A stretch of 64,000 nt of DNA, taken from Camellia lanceoleosa (taxonomy: Eukaryota; Streptophyta; Magnoliopsida; Ericales; Theaceae). The position numbers were made by a program, and so were the translations under genes. The stretch spans positions 169,832,101-169,896,100 of the forward strand of contig CM045758.1 of the NCBI GenBank assembly GCA_025200525.1, written 5' to 3'. A model generated the notes under the pieces. That model ran no database searches. It saw nothing but the letters and a program-made list of their open reading frames with translations, and was not told the DNA's origin. Below, in pieces: positions 22,670-35,260 of this stretch (position 1 is the stretch's first letter; each line of letters opens with the position of its first letter).

Positions 22670-23265
22670 TGATGATGCTATTCGTTCCAGGCGAACGGGT
22701 CGGACTGATCCACGCTCCTCAATCCTACGTCCGAATGACCAAGCCCACCGGAAGACCTGCACACGAGTTCAACGAGGAGTCCCCCAGCGAACCCTCTGAC
22801 GAGCAAGTTAGAAAGAGAAGTGGAGTGTAGAGATGGATTAGAGATAGAAAGCTTAACCTTCTTCCTGTCTTCGGCGTCTACTTATATCCTCTAGTAATCA
22901 TTTCGTTGTCCTTTTCGATCTGTCACCTTGGCCGAAAGTCTATGCTCTAGCTTACCTTGTTCATGGTGAAGCCATTCTGTCCCGACAAAGAGGGGTTATC
23001 GCAATAAATGCTGTAAGGGGCTTCATTAATGGCGATGTGCAGTGGCAATAACTTTGCAGAATCTTTATCTGCTTATGTGGCTTGTCCTTCACCTGCCACG
23101 TGTCTTCATACCATTGGTTCTTAATGCCATGTTGACTTCCAGCTATGTTGGGCCTCATCAATTGAACTATGCATTGGGTCCTAAGTGGTAGGCTTGGATT
23201 GTTCATAGTGGGCTATAGCCTTTATGGGCCTACCCATGTCATTATCTATTGTGTTAGATGATAAC
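22670..23265 (-). repeat. 5' LTR of element 2 (~596 bp)
   Basis: Its inner edge is fixed by the PBS (minus strand ends CATCATCA at 22670). The outer edge is set at TGTTATCATC (ending 23265), the best TG start, after which the sequence becomes the AT-rich spacer. A TATA-like GGATATAAG lies at about 22881-22891 on the minus strand. The partner LTR is not in the window, so the outer edge is less sure. Confidence 0.62.
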
Positions 23266-23924
23266 AAAATTTTAAAAGAATAAAAATAAAGAGTGATCTT
23301 AAAATAAAATAAAAAATAAAAATCCAAATTGCATCCGTAATTTTTATAGTTTTTTTCTTTTGTCATAACTAAATATTGGGGGTGTTTGGGAATAATAGTT
23401 AGAGGTTAGCCTCCTGGTAAAAAAAGCCTAAAAGCCTCACTGTTGTTGGCTCAATTTGTGGTTAATAGCTGTTAAGCAGCAGAGGGTGAAAAGATGATTT
23501 TATCCTTTGAATGTTTGTCCAACTCATAAACTCTCTAGCAGCAGCTTTGAAAAGGAAAATGCTTTGGACCCCCAGTGGGGTTGCTAGGGGTCCTTGCTGA
23601 TTGGCTGGAAAACAATTTTTTTTTTTTTTTTGGACTTCAGCCATTGGCAGCATGCCATGTGGCACTAGGGGTACTGGGGGTGCCTAGTTACTAGGGGTCT
23701 CCAACATCACCCCTTTGAAAAACAACTCTATCATCTCCCTCAGGCGCAACCATTGGAAGTTGGTGAAGAAGTGAAACAAATCAATACTGGCAGATCTCTC
23801 TTAGGCAAACCAAGTTGTCGACTCTCTTTGTCACCGACTATCAAAGACTTGCGATAGGTAAATCAACTGATCCGATTTATGTTCTTCTTCTTTCTTTTTT
23901 CGACTCTCTTCTATAATTTATTTT
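23266..23924. other. AT-rich spacer next to element 2
   Basis: No gene. About 23560-23710 holds repeated GGGGT/CTAGGGGT words around a T15 run and may be a decayed repeat, but I cannot classify it. Confidence 0.4.
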
Positions 23925-24590
23925 AATTCATAATTTTAAGAATTAAAAGTCAAATTTCTTACAAAGTTGCCATTTTTCTTTAATTTGTAATTTCTATAAT
24001 TCAAAGTCAAATTTCTTTCAAATTTGTACTTCTATTGTAATTCATCATTTTTATACTGAAAAGTCAAATTTCTTACAAATGTGTAATTTTTTTTTTTTAT
24101 AATTCGTAAAATTTATACCAAAAAGTTGCTTTTTGTAGGCTAGTTCTAATTTATTTTAATTCGTAATTTTTAAACATTAACAATCAAATTTCTTACAAAG
24201 TTGGCAACTTTTTTAATTTAGAATTTTTAGAATTTTAAGTCAAATTTACCATTATTTTTAATTCGTAATTTCTATAATTAAAGTCAAACTTTTTTGCTAT
24301 TTGAGTACTAATTTTATTTTAATTCGTAATTTGTGCAATGACAAGTCAATTTTCTTACAATTTTGTAACTTTTTCTAATTCCTAATTTTTATAATTTAAA
24401 TCCAAATGTTGCCCAGATTTGTAATTTATTTTAATTGGTAGTTTTTTGAATTAAAGTCAAATTTGTAAGCAATTTGCCATTTTTTTAAATTATTAATTTA
24501 GAATTAAAAGTAAGATTTCTTACAAATTTTTGTAAATTTATTTTTAATTCGTAATATTTAGTATTTGAATTTCTTACAAACAAATATTTT
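23925..24590. repeat. Degenerate 55-60-bp AT-rich tandem repeat
   Basis: The phrase AAGTCAAATTTCTTACAAA, preceded by TTTTAATTCGTAATTTTTA, recurs about eleven times (near 23947, 24006, 24060, 24186, 24238, 24281, 24342, 24400, 24454, 24508) at mostly 52-61-bp steps. Copies are diverged. No coding. Confidence 0.7.
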
Positions 24591-26381
24591 TATAGCAAAA
24601 CATTAAAAATCTAGCCGTTAGAAGTGTTCGGGAAGAAGTGCACCGCCATGTCAGTAAAGAATTTTTTTTCTCTTGGAAAAGGACCCTGCACAGTTGTAGG
24701 GGCATTTTGGTCATTTTATATCCCAACATTATGTCAAACACATCTTTCAATACAATAATTCAACAAAAAAAAATTCATTCCATCTTCATAAATATAAAAA
24801 TTAAAATAGTCAAAAAATTTAAAAAGTTGTTACTTCCCAAATGAAGCCATTACAAACGTTCTAATCAAAGCATATAGTACACAATTTTTTTTTATGAGGA
24901 TTGAATTAGTCTGATAAAAAAAAAAAGAAAGATTGAATTATGGAATTTTCCTAAGCTCTAAAACATTTATTGTACAATAATCAAGTGAGAAAAACAAACT
25001 TACTTATCTAAAATAGTCTATCTGAAATTAAATATTTTTAAAAAAATTTAAAAAAAAAAAAGATGAAGAAAGAAGAAGGAAAAAGCTCAATTAATAAAGA
25101 CATGACATCTTAACAATAATAAAATATTACAAGAAAATGAATTTTAAATAAAATATCTACAATGTGGAAAATAATAATCTTTTAAAATTAATATATAAAA
25201 ATTTAAAAAACAAACGAACAAACAAACGTTTTAAGATTTGCCTAAGCTCCCATGAGTATTGGGCCGGCATTGACTGTAGGCAACTCTCATGAATTGAAGT
25301 GAAACTAATAGCTGGAGGGTTAGTTTGGTAAGTGGGTTGATTTTTTAATTTTTTTTGATTATTTTAGTTTAGTTAAAAAGTTTGATTTGGGAATGATTTT
25401 TTGGCTTTTTGACTCTTTTAATTTTTTTTGTGAGAGAAGAGTATAATGATTATGGGTTAGATGTGATGTTTTGTTGGTTGTGGTTAAAATAGCTTATTTT
25501 GTCTTTCGTGGTTAAAATAGTCAAAAAAACCTACAAACCTTCTTCCCAAACGATGTCCGAGATACTACTCGTTAAAGAAATTAGAAATATTAGGAACACG
25601 TGATGTAGAAAATTGATCTCAAATTCAATAGTATAAAAAAACTAGTGAAATTACTTCAACTTTCATACCAAAAAAAAAATTAGGATAATCACGCTTAAAA
25701 TTTGAAATATATATATTTAGTCTCATAAATTTAATTTAATTATATGGAACACCCTTAATATGATAATTCATATAAAGTTTAGCTCATTTTCCTGGGGTTT
25801 TAGTTTAAGGTCCCTAGCATTAAGATTTTATAAGATAAGAAATATGCAACATTTTCATAATAGTTGCAATCCCTCAACACTTTTAAAGAGAAATTTCTCT
25901 TATTCTTGCTCTTCACAAAAAAATTTCAACTCTTCAAAGAGAAATTTCACAAGAAAATTTTAGCTTTACAAAGAAATTTTTGTGACAACCTGAAATAAGA
26001 AATTTAGCCAAAACCCCTCCATTGGATCATTATTTGGTAAAAAAGATAGCCCAATTTATTTTGTTTCATAAACTCCCTAAAGAGGAGGCACATAATTAAG
26101 TAATGACAAAATAAAATATCTTGTTTTTTTTCTTAGACAATATTGCCAGATTAATATTATTACCGTGAACTAGAGTAACATGTTAATGTTTACATCAATT
26201 TCGACGGCGATAATTTTTTTTTTATTAAGAATTTCATAATTAACATGAATCTTATTTGATAGATCTAGATGAGAGGATTCAAAAAATGTTAATTTTATTG
26301 AAAACACACATCTAGATCAAAAGTTATATTATTTTAAAATTTAATATTTTAATAGTAGTGATATATGTTGAACTTTTCAAG
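24591..26381. other. AT-rich intergenic sequence
   Basis: No gene. A block at about 25317-25556 starts GTTTGGTAAG and ends CTTCCCAAAC, so it may be a decayed small inverted-repeat element; no clean target duplication was found. Confidence 0.4.
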
Positions 26382-26390
26382 AATTTTTTT

Positions 26391-27015
26391 GGCCAAATTA
26401 CACAAATAGTCCCTATAGTTTGGGGCTTGTATCACTTTGATCCTTGACTTTTCAATTGTGACACATTTGATCCTGAATTTTGAATCTTGTTCCAAATAAG
26501 GACAATTGAATATATAATTAGATTTTTCAAGGGTAAAATTGTCAATTTGATAAAATATAAACTAATTTGATAAAAATAAATGTCAAACAAATATTTTTGA
26601 ATTTTAAAAATTATTTCTACCTATTAAAAATAAAATTATGTAAAATTGATAAATCTTTTAGACATTTATTTATTTTTTTTACCAAATTAATATTTATTAT
26701 GTGTTTGGATGATAATCATGTAAAATTAATTTTAAAAAATTAATCATGCAATTTTTATTAATTTTACATAATTTTATCATTGGTGGATAAAAATAATTTT
26801 AAAAAATTAAAAATATTTTTTGACATTTATTTTTGTCAAATTAGTTTATATTTTATCAAATTGGCGATTTTACCCTTAAAAAATCTAATGATATTTTCAA
26901 TTGTCCTTATTTGAAACAAGATTTAAAATTCAGAATCAAATGTATCACAATTGAAAAGGCAGGGACCAAGGTGACACAAGTCCAAAACTACATGGACTAT
27001 TAGTGTAATTAACCC
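26391..27015. mobile_element. 625-bp foldback element with long inverted repeats and 9-bp target duplication
   Basis: The left end GGCCAAATTACACAAATAGT and the right end (read inverted) GGGTTAATTACACTAATAGT open inverted arms that pair for about 280 bp, including the inner TAAACTAATTTGA region. The element is flanked by AATTTTTTT at 26382-26390 and again at 27016-27024. A 9-bp duplication with long inverted arms fits a non-autonomous Mutator-like (foldback) element. There is no ORF. The duplication is low-complexity, so the exact edge is slightly uncertain. Confidence 0.75.
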
Positions 27016-27282
27016 AATTTTTTTTTTTTTATCTTTAATGCATTAAAGTTTTATTATTTAGGGGTTTGAACAAATCCCCCCATTAAAATTTCTCTAATAA
27101 TATTATTGAGGGATCTTAACTAATAAGAGAAAACATATTAGACTTCTCCTACTACTCAAAGTTAGAGAAAGATATTTCACTAATTTTCTCCATTTTTATT
27201 AGTAATTTGTTAGTTAATAAATGAAAAATTATTATTATCATTTTTTTACACTAAAATATATATATTTTACATTGCTTATTCG

Positions 27283-27445
27283 AAAAATGCTTGGGAGTAC
27301 TAAAAAGGGATCACTAAATGGAGCACTAATAATGTGGCAGTGGGCTCCGTCCACTTTCTATGCCTTATTTTTATTTTTTATTATTTTTTTTGCCATTCTC
27401 AATGTATTAGTGCTATTAGTGATATATTTTTTAATGGTCTAAATC
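27283..27445 (+). repeat. Short dispersed repeat, copy A
   Basis: Begins GAAAAATGCTTGGGAGTACT and ends near GTATTAGTGCTATTAGTGAT, then TTTTAATGG. The same start and end, diverged, occur at 29119-29288. Length and AT-richness suggest a MITE relic; no clear target duplication. Confidence 0.5.
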
Positions 27446-27580
27446 ATTGTTGTTGTTTATTCATGCATATCACATTATTTACATTAATTTTGCTCAATTT
27501 AATTTTATTAAAATAAAAGTCACTATAATTATGCTAAACTTATGGGCTTAATTGTCTGCAAACCTCAAAAAACAGAGTAA

Positions 27581-27611
<31 letters not shown>

Positions 27612-28389
27612 ATTAGATTTGGCTTTTTTTTTTAGTCCACACAGTTGATTAGGTTGTGCAAATCAAGTGTAGTTGCCTGTTTTGTTTTTTTTTTTTGGGG
27701 GGAGGGGTAGCGTAGTTGCCTGGTAGTCTACCACAGACACTGTTCCAAAAACCTGACGTGATTTTTAATATGGACTTTTTCCTCTTATATATAAATAAAA
27801 AATCATATTGATTCACTAATTATAATTATATAAATTTATTATATTTGTATTAAATTAAAATTGTCATTGTTTATTATTTTTAAAAATAAATGTGATAAAA
27901 TCATATGATTGTGATAAATAAATAAATTTAATTCTTTTCATAAATAATCTACATAAAAATCTAAAAAATTAGCGAAAATCAAATTATTAAAGTGAAGCTG
28001 GTGATAAACTCTTAGCCAGACTGCATTGGAGAGAAATTAAGGCCTTGTTTGGTAGGTGTCTTTTTTAGTCAAAAAATTATTAAAAAAATTAAAAAGTCAA
28101 CAACCATATCAAAAAGTCAAAGATTCATTTTTCTCGACTTTTTGCATATATTTTCACAAAAAGTTAAAAAGTCATTCTAAACGTACTAATTTTTTTTATA
28201 TCATATTTTAATCAAAAAATTAAAAAATTACTAAAAAAACTTGTTTCCACACTAGGCGTAAACAATATTCCATTTGGGTAAAGTACTTGGTTAATCTCAC
28301 TGAATACTCAGTTAATGATTTCATTTTTTTCTTGAAAGGAATTAAGCTCATGCGAATCAAAGCTTGTCACTGATTTGGGCCACTTTTGG

Positions 28390-28737
28390 CCTATTTGGAA
28401 AAATGATAAAAAGTGATTTTTTAACTTTTAATTAAATTTTTGGCTTTTTTAGATAAATTATTTGAAAAATTAATAAAAAGTGGCTTTTGATTTTTTTTTA
28501 TTAATATTTGTTTATGATGTTAAATCATAATAAAATGACTAAACTATTCCCATTTAGTTTAAAATATTTACAACTTTATCCATGTAACACATTTTGACCC
28601 ATGAGGGATAGAATTGTAATTTCATCATTAGCTAAAAACCAACTTTCCAAATGAAAAAAAATTCAAAAAAGCCAACTTTTAACTTTTGTTACAAACTAAA
28701 AAAAGTGACTAAAAGCCAACTTTCCAAAATAAGCCTT
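28390..28737. mobile_element. Possible small inverted-repeat (MITE-like) element
   Basis: Left GGCCTATTTGGAAAAATGA, and right end inverted GGCTTATTTTGGAAAGTTG, with internal AAAAGTGACT/AGCCAACTTT words on both sides. No convincing target duplication was seen, hence the low confidence. Confidence 0.45.
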
Positions 28738-29118
28738 TGATGTATTTTGGTTGGGACCTTGCCTATCTCTTGTTTTGATATGTACATGATTGGACTTGAG
28801 GGTAGGTGTCAACATAATTAAAATGTACTGTTCAAGCAATGATGCAAACATTACCTTACTGTTCTATTGTTATAAGCTATTGGGTTATTAATAATACTTT
28901 AATTTGGCTGATCAAAACAATAATATTTCTTTGTTTGTGTGTTGCTAATTTGATCCTCAAAACTGAAAGTAATAGCTTCAAAGCTTTGTTCTGTTCTGTT
29001 CTGTTAGGAGCTCATACTCATCCATTTAAGTAAACTGTGTATATCATCACATCACCTCACAGGCCCCTTAACTCACGGTACGCCCATATTGACTTGAGAA
29101 TGCAACTTAAAAAATAAA

Positions 29119-29288
29119 AGAAAAATGCTTAGGAGCACTAATTAGTGCTCCCACTAATTAGGTGACAGTAGGTCCCGTCAGTAATGATGTGATATTTTGG
29201 TCTTTGAATTGTATTTTTTTTTTTTTTAACTTTTTTAATACATTAGTACTATTAGTAGTGATGTTTTTAATGGGATGAATCATTTTTA
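29119..29288 (+). repeat. Short dispersed repeat, copy B
   Basis: Matches copy A at both ends. It contains the perfect 20-bp palindrome GGAGCACTAATTAGTGCTCC near its start. Confidence 0.5.
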
Positions 29289-30507
29289 AAAAAAAAAGGT
29301 GAGCCTTCTATTAAAATTTAGAATGGACCGTTAAATATATATTATAATAAAATAAAATGAAAAAAGATTCCCTCAACAAAAGTAAAACTAAAGTCAAGGT
29401 ACAAGGCCTATATTAAAATGAGGTTTAAGAACCACAACATATACTCTATTCATATCTTATCATTCAAATAGAAGAGGTTCTGAATATATTCAATAAAAAT
29501 ATTTCTGCATTCACATGTACAAAAAAATAATTCATAAAATACAAAAATGATAATCTATGTGATAGATGTAGAGAGAAATTTCAAGATGCTCGCTCAAATA
29601 TAATGAAAACGAAAATAAAAATCTTATAATACCCTTAAACTTTTGGAGCAATTACAAGACAATGGAAGGTGGAAAAATTATTTATCAAAATATGAGGTTG
29701 AAACTTTCGTTGTGATTTTTTTGCATAGAAAAAACTACACGATTTTGTGGTGGTTTGTTTGTATAAAATAAAAATTAAAAAAATCGCACTCCCATATATT
29801 TATAATTATTTTTGGTCTATTATAATTTTTTCTAATTTCTTTAGTTCTATTATTATATTATATTACTCTTAGTCCTGACTACTCCACCATAGATAACAAT
29901 GTGCTTAAATAGTTTCCAAATTCTATATTACCTCAAAAAGAATAGCTTCTCTTTGGTCCACTATTGTGGACTAGACCAAACAATTGTTTGTTCTTTTTTT
30001 CTTTTTCTTTTTTTCATTAATTCATATGTGATAAAATCATGTATTTACAAGTATTTAATTCTTCTTCTTCTTCTTTTTCTTTTTTATTTTATATATATAT
30101 ATATATACAGATATGATCTATCCATAACTATTTATAATATAAATAATTTGAATTATGAAGATAACATCTAAATTGGGCTCACGGAATGAAATAGATGGTT
30201 CAGTCCACTAGACTAAAAAAGCCTAACTTTTGTTAATGAATTATAAAATTTAAATTATGAATCTTTAATATTTATGTTGGGAATATTGTAGCCAACCAAT
30301 TTTGTCCATCAAAACACATTCCATTCGTTTTTCCAACAACCTTGAAAGTCATTCCCGGTCATACGGAGCTAACCTGGTCTTCTTTATACACACCTAATCA
30401 TCATTAGCATTCATTGATCCACAACCATTTTCCTTAAAAACTATTCTGCTTACATTAAATTATCCAACACAGTTCGAATTCAAACATTATACACAATATT
30501 TTCTTTC

Positions 30508-30609
30508 TTTATATATACTGGCTGTGCACAAAGATTGTGTCAGAAACACAAACCACCAGAGAGAGAGAGAGAGAGAGAGGGAGAGAGTTGAAACTCCATT
30601 GAAGAAAAA
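30508..30609 (+). promoter_or_regulatory. Core promoter and 5' UTR of the LHT8-like gene
   Basis: TTTATATATA lies at 30508-30517, about 95 bp before the ATG at 30610. A GA-dinucleotide run (about 30558-30588) sits in the expected 5' UTR. The ATG has a good plant context (AAAAAATGAG). Confidence 0.6.
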
Positions 30610-30683
30610 ATGAGTGAAGTGCAGGAGATAATTTCAGTGCCAGCCACGCCAAGGCCGGCAACTGTAGCACAACACCGCCATCA

Positions 30684-30688
30684 CCGCC
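30684..30688 (+). other. Target-site duplication of element 3, left copy
   Basis: CCGCC directly before the TG of the left LTR; the identical CCGCC follows the right LTR at 45654-45658. Part of transporter exon 1. Confidence 0.95.
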
Positions 30689-31443
30689 TGTTGGCTACAT
30701 ATTTTGTAAAAGCCAATTACAATTCGACACGTGGCAGGATGAGGGTATTATTGGAAGATGATTTTAATCTTAAATCTCAATCGTACACGTGGCAATAAGT
30801 ATTGGTTCTCAAATGGTCTGAGTAGCACTAGATCAGGAATGAGATACAAGGTGACGTGGCTTCAACGGTTACCTTTATTCAAATTGAAGCAGGAGGAAGT
30901 CCAAGCGCAAGTGATGGCATAGTGGGACTATTTCTAAGGTAACATGATCGGCGATCATGGAGGAAGCGATTCGACGGTTGAAGTGCGATTCGAAGGTCAT
31001 CCTAACAAGTATAAATAGCGAAGTTCGAAAAGAGCCCAGACTCGGATCATATAAACCAGGTTTCTTAGTATTTTTCCTTTCGGTTTACCTTTCTGTACTT
31101 TAAATACTTGTTCTTTAAATACACCTTGTACTTCAATTCATAGGAGTAGTTTTCAAGTAAATTCAAGTAAACCGTTCTTTGTAAACTTCCTCAAAGTGAG
31201 TTTGGACAATTGTAAGTGTTTATGTTAATGAAATACTTCAATTGCTCTTAATATTACTTGTCATTTTCTTAATTTCTCCTAAAAGTCAAGCCACGGTAAA
31301 AGTCCTCTTCATTGAAATTTGAAAGAACTAAAACATAGTCGCTGATAATTGATTGGCAATTATAATTTCTGTAAGGACTGATTGATCCTTGCTGGCACGC
31401 TCGCATTTACAAATCTACCCTTTGAAAAGCCAAAAAGCCAACA
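30689..31443 (+). repeat. 5' LTR of element 3 (755 bp)
   Basis: TGTTGGC...GCCAACA ends. The TATA box TATAAATA lies at 31010-31017. It aligns end to end with the right LTR, with about 17 small patches of difference (by eye roughly 94-95 percent identity). Confidence 0.95.
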
Positions 31444-31450
31444 TATATTT

Positions 31451-31469
31451 TTGGCACGCCCGGTGGGAC
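31451..31469 (+). other. Primer binding site of element 3
   Basis: TTGGCACGCCCGGTGGGAC, seven bases after the LTR, is a common PBS form in plant gypsy elements. The tRNA is not assigned. The gag ATG follows at 31478. Confidence 0.7.
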
Positions 31470-31477
31470 TAATTAAA

Positions 31478-34250
31478 ATGGCTAGACGAAGACGACAAGG
31501 AGAAAATGAACGCTTAGAAGAAGGCGTAGAAGGAGAGGTAGAAATACCTAATCCAGAGGAGAATGTGGTAACACACTCTGTGGAAACTCCTATGTCATCA
31601 GAACCTTTGGTCGAACAGACCAGTACTTCTGGACAAGAACCAAATATTCATAATATTGGACGAAACCAAGGAATTGGACCATCCACCATTCCATCTTCTC
31701 AGCCAACAAATCCATGGGATGGCTTGGTAGATGCTATGGGACAACAGCTAATGAACACAATGGAAAGGTGGGCAACATCCTTTTTGGATCGAATGAACAA
31801 CCACCAACCAACAAATACAAGACATACAGAGGAAATCTTAAATGTTCATCAACAAAGATTGGCTAGAGAAAAACAGCCTATGCAAGTTAATGGACGGAGT
31901 TAATGGTCGGACTAGTACTCAAAACTATGAAAGACCATCACCTCGGTCTTAGTATGAACCCATTTCGAGGCACTGTAGTAGGCCAAAATACCACAATATT
32001 CAACGGTGAAGCCATACCGGTTGGCGGATCGGCCAAGTACAAGCGGCATAAGAATGGTGGCAAATCCCCTGTTCGAAGCTATACCTGGCACCCGGGGTTA
32101 TAATAATCCTTTATTTGAATTTATACCCGGGGGGTTGGAGGGTTTGCCTACAAGTGGAAGGGACACAATGCCTATTCCAACACCTTTCACAGGTCCTTTA
32201 GTAGGACGAGCTCAAAGGGTTATCCATTTCCCAATGACAACTCGCACCTGAGGGACAACAGGTCCCAAATATACCATTGTATGGACCAAGAGGACCACGA
32301 GCACAAGTTCCACGAACCTGTGTTTGCTCCTCGATAGTGGTTCACAAGCCCAAAATATGGTCCCTAGGGACCAAATTGTTGATATTGTTAGGGAGCTATG
32401 TGGACCAATGGCTCGGGGTCCAGACTCTGTATCTGAAAAACCATATCGAGTGGGTTGATAGAATACATGAATACCCAAGAGGGTTTAGAATACGATTTCA
32501 CCCTATTCTATGGGCTGAAATCAATCAACGATGAGAGCATATTGCTAGATTATTTGCTCGGTGTGGTGAATTTGCTAATCATGACTACATAAAATTAAGA
32601 TTATTTCCAAACTCTCGGTGGGGAGGCGTTTGTATGGTATATCAACCTTACACTGGCTCCATTCAAACTTGGCAACAGATGGAAGAGGCATTTCATGCCC
32701 AATTTTTCCAATCGAGCGAAGTATCCATGGCAGTTGGCAAGATTGAGTCAAAGGCACGAAGAAAAGGCTACTCAATTCATTGCAAGATTTAAAAGGGCTC
32801 GAAATAAATGTAGAGTCATCCTTCGAGCGAAATTTATGCGATTGGCTCAAAAGCGGTTTAGAGTTCGGGCTTGAAAGAAGTTTGATTCAACTGAATTTAG
32901 GGATTTGGTCGAATTAACCTATAAGGTGTCACGATATGAAGCATTACTAGAGGAAGAACAAGATCGAAACAATGCTTCATATAAGACATACTATAAAGAT
33001 CCCAATTACGAGATTGATGCAGCGGAGATTGTGGGCAAAGAACACATGTCTGTGAAGCATTAATTCATAAGGATACTATCGACCAACAATTTAAGAAGAA
33101 TGACTTTCACAGAAAGTATTCTTTCGATTTAACAAAAGCAGATGACATTTTCGATCATTTGCTCGCAGCTAATTTCCTTAAGTTACCAAAAGGAGTAAAA
33201 CTACCTTCTCTTGATGAACTTAAAGGAAAAGTGTACTGTAAATGGCACAATTCTTGGTCTCACTCAACTAAAAGCGCATTGTTTTTCGAGGCGAGATCCA
33301 AGAGCAAATCAGGAAAGGCTTTGAAGTTCCCAAACAAAAGCAGAGAAAGCCATGGAATTGTGATAACCCGTTTCGAAGTTGGAGAAAGGCCTTTGCTAAT
33401 GTGGTTGTTCCAAATTTTGAATCTATCTTTGCAGAATTGGAAGAAGTTAATGTGCAAATGCATATTGCCAACCGCAATTGCCAAGAAAGAGACCGAGGAG
33501 TTCACCGGTTGTTGGTCGAGTCTCTCACATCGAAGAACATTCGATGAGGAAATATTGACTGACGATTCCTTGGAAGCGGTTGTAATGCAAAGGATGTGTC
33601 CAAGGTGTAGACTAAGCTACAAATGGTTGAAGGGCTTCCAATTGATGGGAAGCAATACTATAAGGATGTTGAGAGGCGTCCTAGAACAACCAACGCTTAC
33701 AACAAAAGGCCGTGCAGGCTAGTGATAAACAACGACGGTGGTGGTTGAGCTGCGATTAACAGAATGAATGCTAAAGGCAAAGGGCCCTTGTATGAGTCTA
33801 GGCCACTTAACTACTATAAAATGGAGAGTAGACATTACGAAAGAAGATTAGAGAGGAGTTGAGTTATGGGACTAAAGCGAGATTGGCCCCGGATCAACTT
33901 CACACAGAATAGAAAATGGCCATCTCAAACAAAGGCCAGAATCGAGCTCGAAACATGAGACCAGAACCAAGCACTTACCTCCACGGCCAGTTTCGAAGAC
34001 GGCTTCGAAGGTGGAAAAGGGTGATTCAACGTCTGAATCAGTAAGCTCTTGGGTGCCTGGAGTCCCAGATTGGTTTGTAATGCAAAACAAGCCTAGGGAA
34101 TTGCCTGACAGGAGAGATGTTGGAATCACAGGCAGAATGGTCAAACCTCCTTTGGTGGCCCCAAACAACTGGGTATTGCTGAAGCACCCAAAGACAAAGG
34201 AGCCAAGTATGGTTCCGGTTATTTCCAGATCACAAAGGAGGAAAATTCAG
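31478..34250 (+). pseudogene. Gag of element 3, frame-broken
   Basis: ATG at 31478 opens a basic then acidic start (MARRRRQGENERLEEG) that stays open to about 31903. Capsid-like sequence continues in other frames: about 32590-32960, with a LTYKVSRYE motif near 32918, and a KLPSLDELKGKVYCKWHNSWSH-type block at 33190-33260. This block is the zinc-region relative in this family. A further piece at 34011-34253 has WVLLKHPKTK and ends the Gag-like part. Many single-base breaks prevent a full protein. Confidence 0.7.
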
Positions 34251-34879
34251 TAGCAGTACACCCAACCACCAAAATCGAAAAGAGAGTGAAGATAGTTCTT
34301 CACATGTCAAGAGCAGAAGAGAAAAGCTTCTAAGTCGGGCCGTGTTCCAAAACCGGCTTTGCAAAGTAAAGTGGTTTGTAGCGAGGAACAATTGGCTCAA
34401 GTTCATTACGAACTAAAGGCGAGGAAAAGTCGATTTAGCGAGGATTGGAGAAGGCTCGATGGAAGTGATAGTGAAATAGAAGAAGAGATTGGCATGAGCC
34501 AAAAGAAGGAAATGGCGAAGAAGAAATGTTGAAGCCTTCATGGTGAACAAGCGTTTATTGAAAACAGTTGAGAAGGACCCTTCAAAGGATCGATCATCAA
34601 TGAAATACGAGAATCTGACATGGAGGACGCTGAAGAATCTTGAACAAGGTAGTCAAGAAGGAAGAAGGTACAACCACCATCGGTTTGGCTCATTCCCAAT
34701 TGTCGATTAACATGGTACATATACTACCTCATGAATTTGGTGAGGATCGGGAGGACCAAGACATGGATCAATTCTGTTTCTAGTGAGGAATCACAAGTGA
34801 GCATGGTTCAAGATGCTTCGGAAATGGCTAGTCCTATGGAAGTTGAGTGCGAAAGTGAGGAGGAGGTGAGCATCAACCT

Positions 34880-35260
34880 CTCATATCCTTTTGAATACCC
34901 CTCGAATTCCATGACCCAACATGTCAAGCCTTTGTACATTAAGGCTTTCTTTGATGGTATACAGTTAAACCGAGTCCTAGTAGACAATGGGGCGGCGGTT
35001 AATTTATTGCCGAAATCTTCTTTGAAGAAATTAGGAAAGAAAGAATCCAAGGTTGATCCCAACCGGTACAACTATTCTTGGCTTTCTTTGGAGATAAGCG
35101 AGATGGCTCAAGGTATTCGCCTATCAATTTGAGTGTGGGAACCGAGGATTGTATGACATTCTTCGTGTCGATAGCAATGCTAAGTATAATGCCTTACTTG
35201 GAAGAGACGGATTCACACCAACAAGTGTGTACCTTCCTCTTTGCATCGAGAAGATCATGA
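34880..35260 (+). pseudogene. Aspartic protease of element 3
   Basis: KPLYIKAFFDGIQLNRVLVD precedes NGAAVNLLPKSSLKKLGK. The catalytic Asp is in VDNGAAVN (codon at 34983), a DxGAAVN variant common in one group of plant gypsy proteases. The frame is lost by 35132, before the usual ILGR-type motif, so the domain is broken as read. Confidence 0.72.

Larger units (their letters stand above)
19868..23265 (-). mobile_element. Gypsy LTR retrotransposon (element 2), 5' part only, split by element 1
   Basis: Read on the minus strand: an LTR of about 596 bp (23265-22670), a PBS-like segment, gag (22566 to about 21090), protease (about 20924-20300) and the first part of RT (20250-19868). RT stops dead at 19868 inside the conserved stretch ending RIDLLVDATA, directly against the LTR terminus of element 1. 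The remainder should lie left of position 1 beyond the 3' LTR of element 1. Confidence 0.85.
27016..30500. other. AT-rich intergenic sequence upstream of the transporter gene
   Basis: No gene. It contains a poly-C/poly-A tract (about 27584-27612), two related short repeats (27283-27445 and 29119-29288), an inverted-repeat candidate (28390-28737), and a block at 29644-29850 similar to intron 1 of the transporter gene. Confidence 0.5.

Noticed and set aside
28042..28255. GGCCTTGTTTGG-type start as a MITE
   Set aside because: Only a weak inverted match at the right end (GCCTAGTGTGG) and no target duplication.
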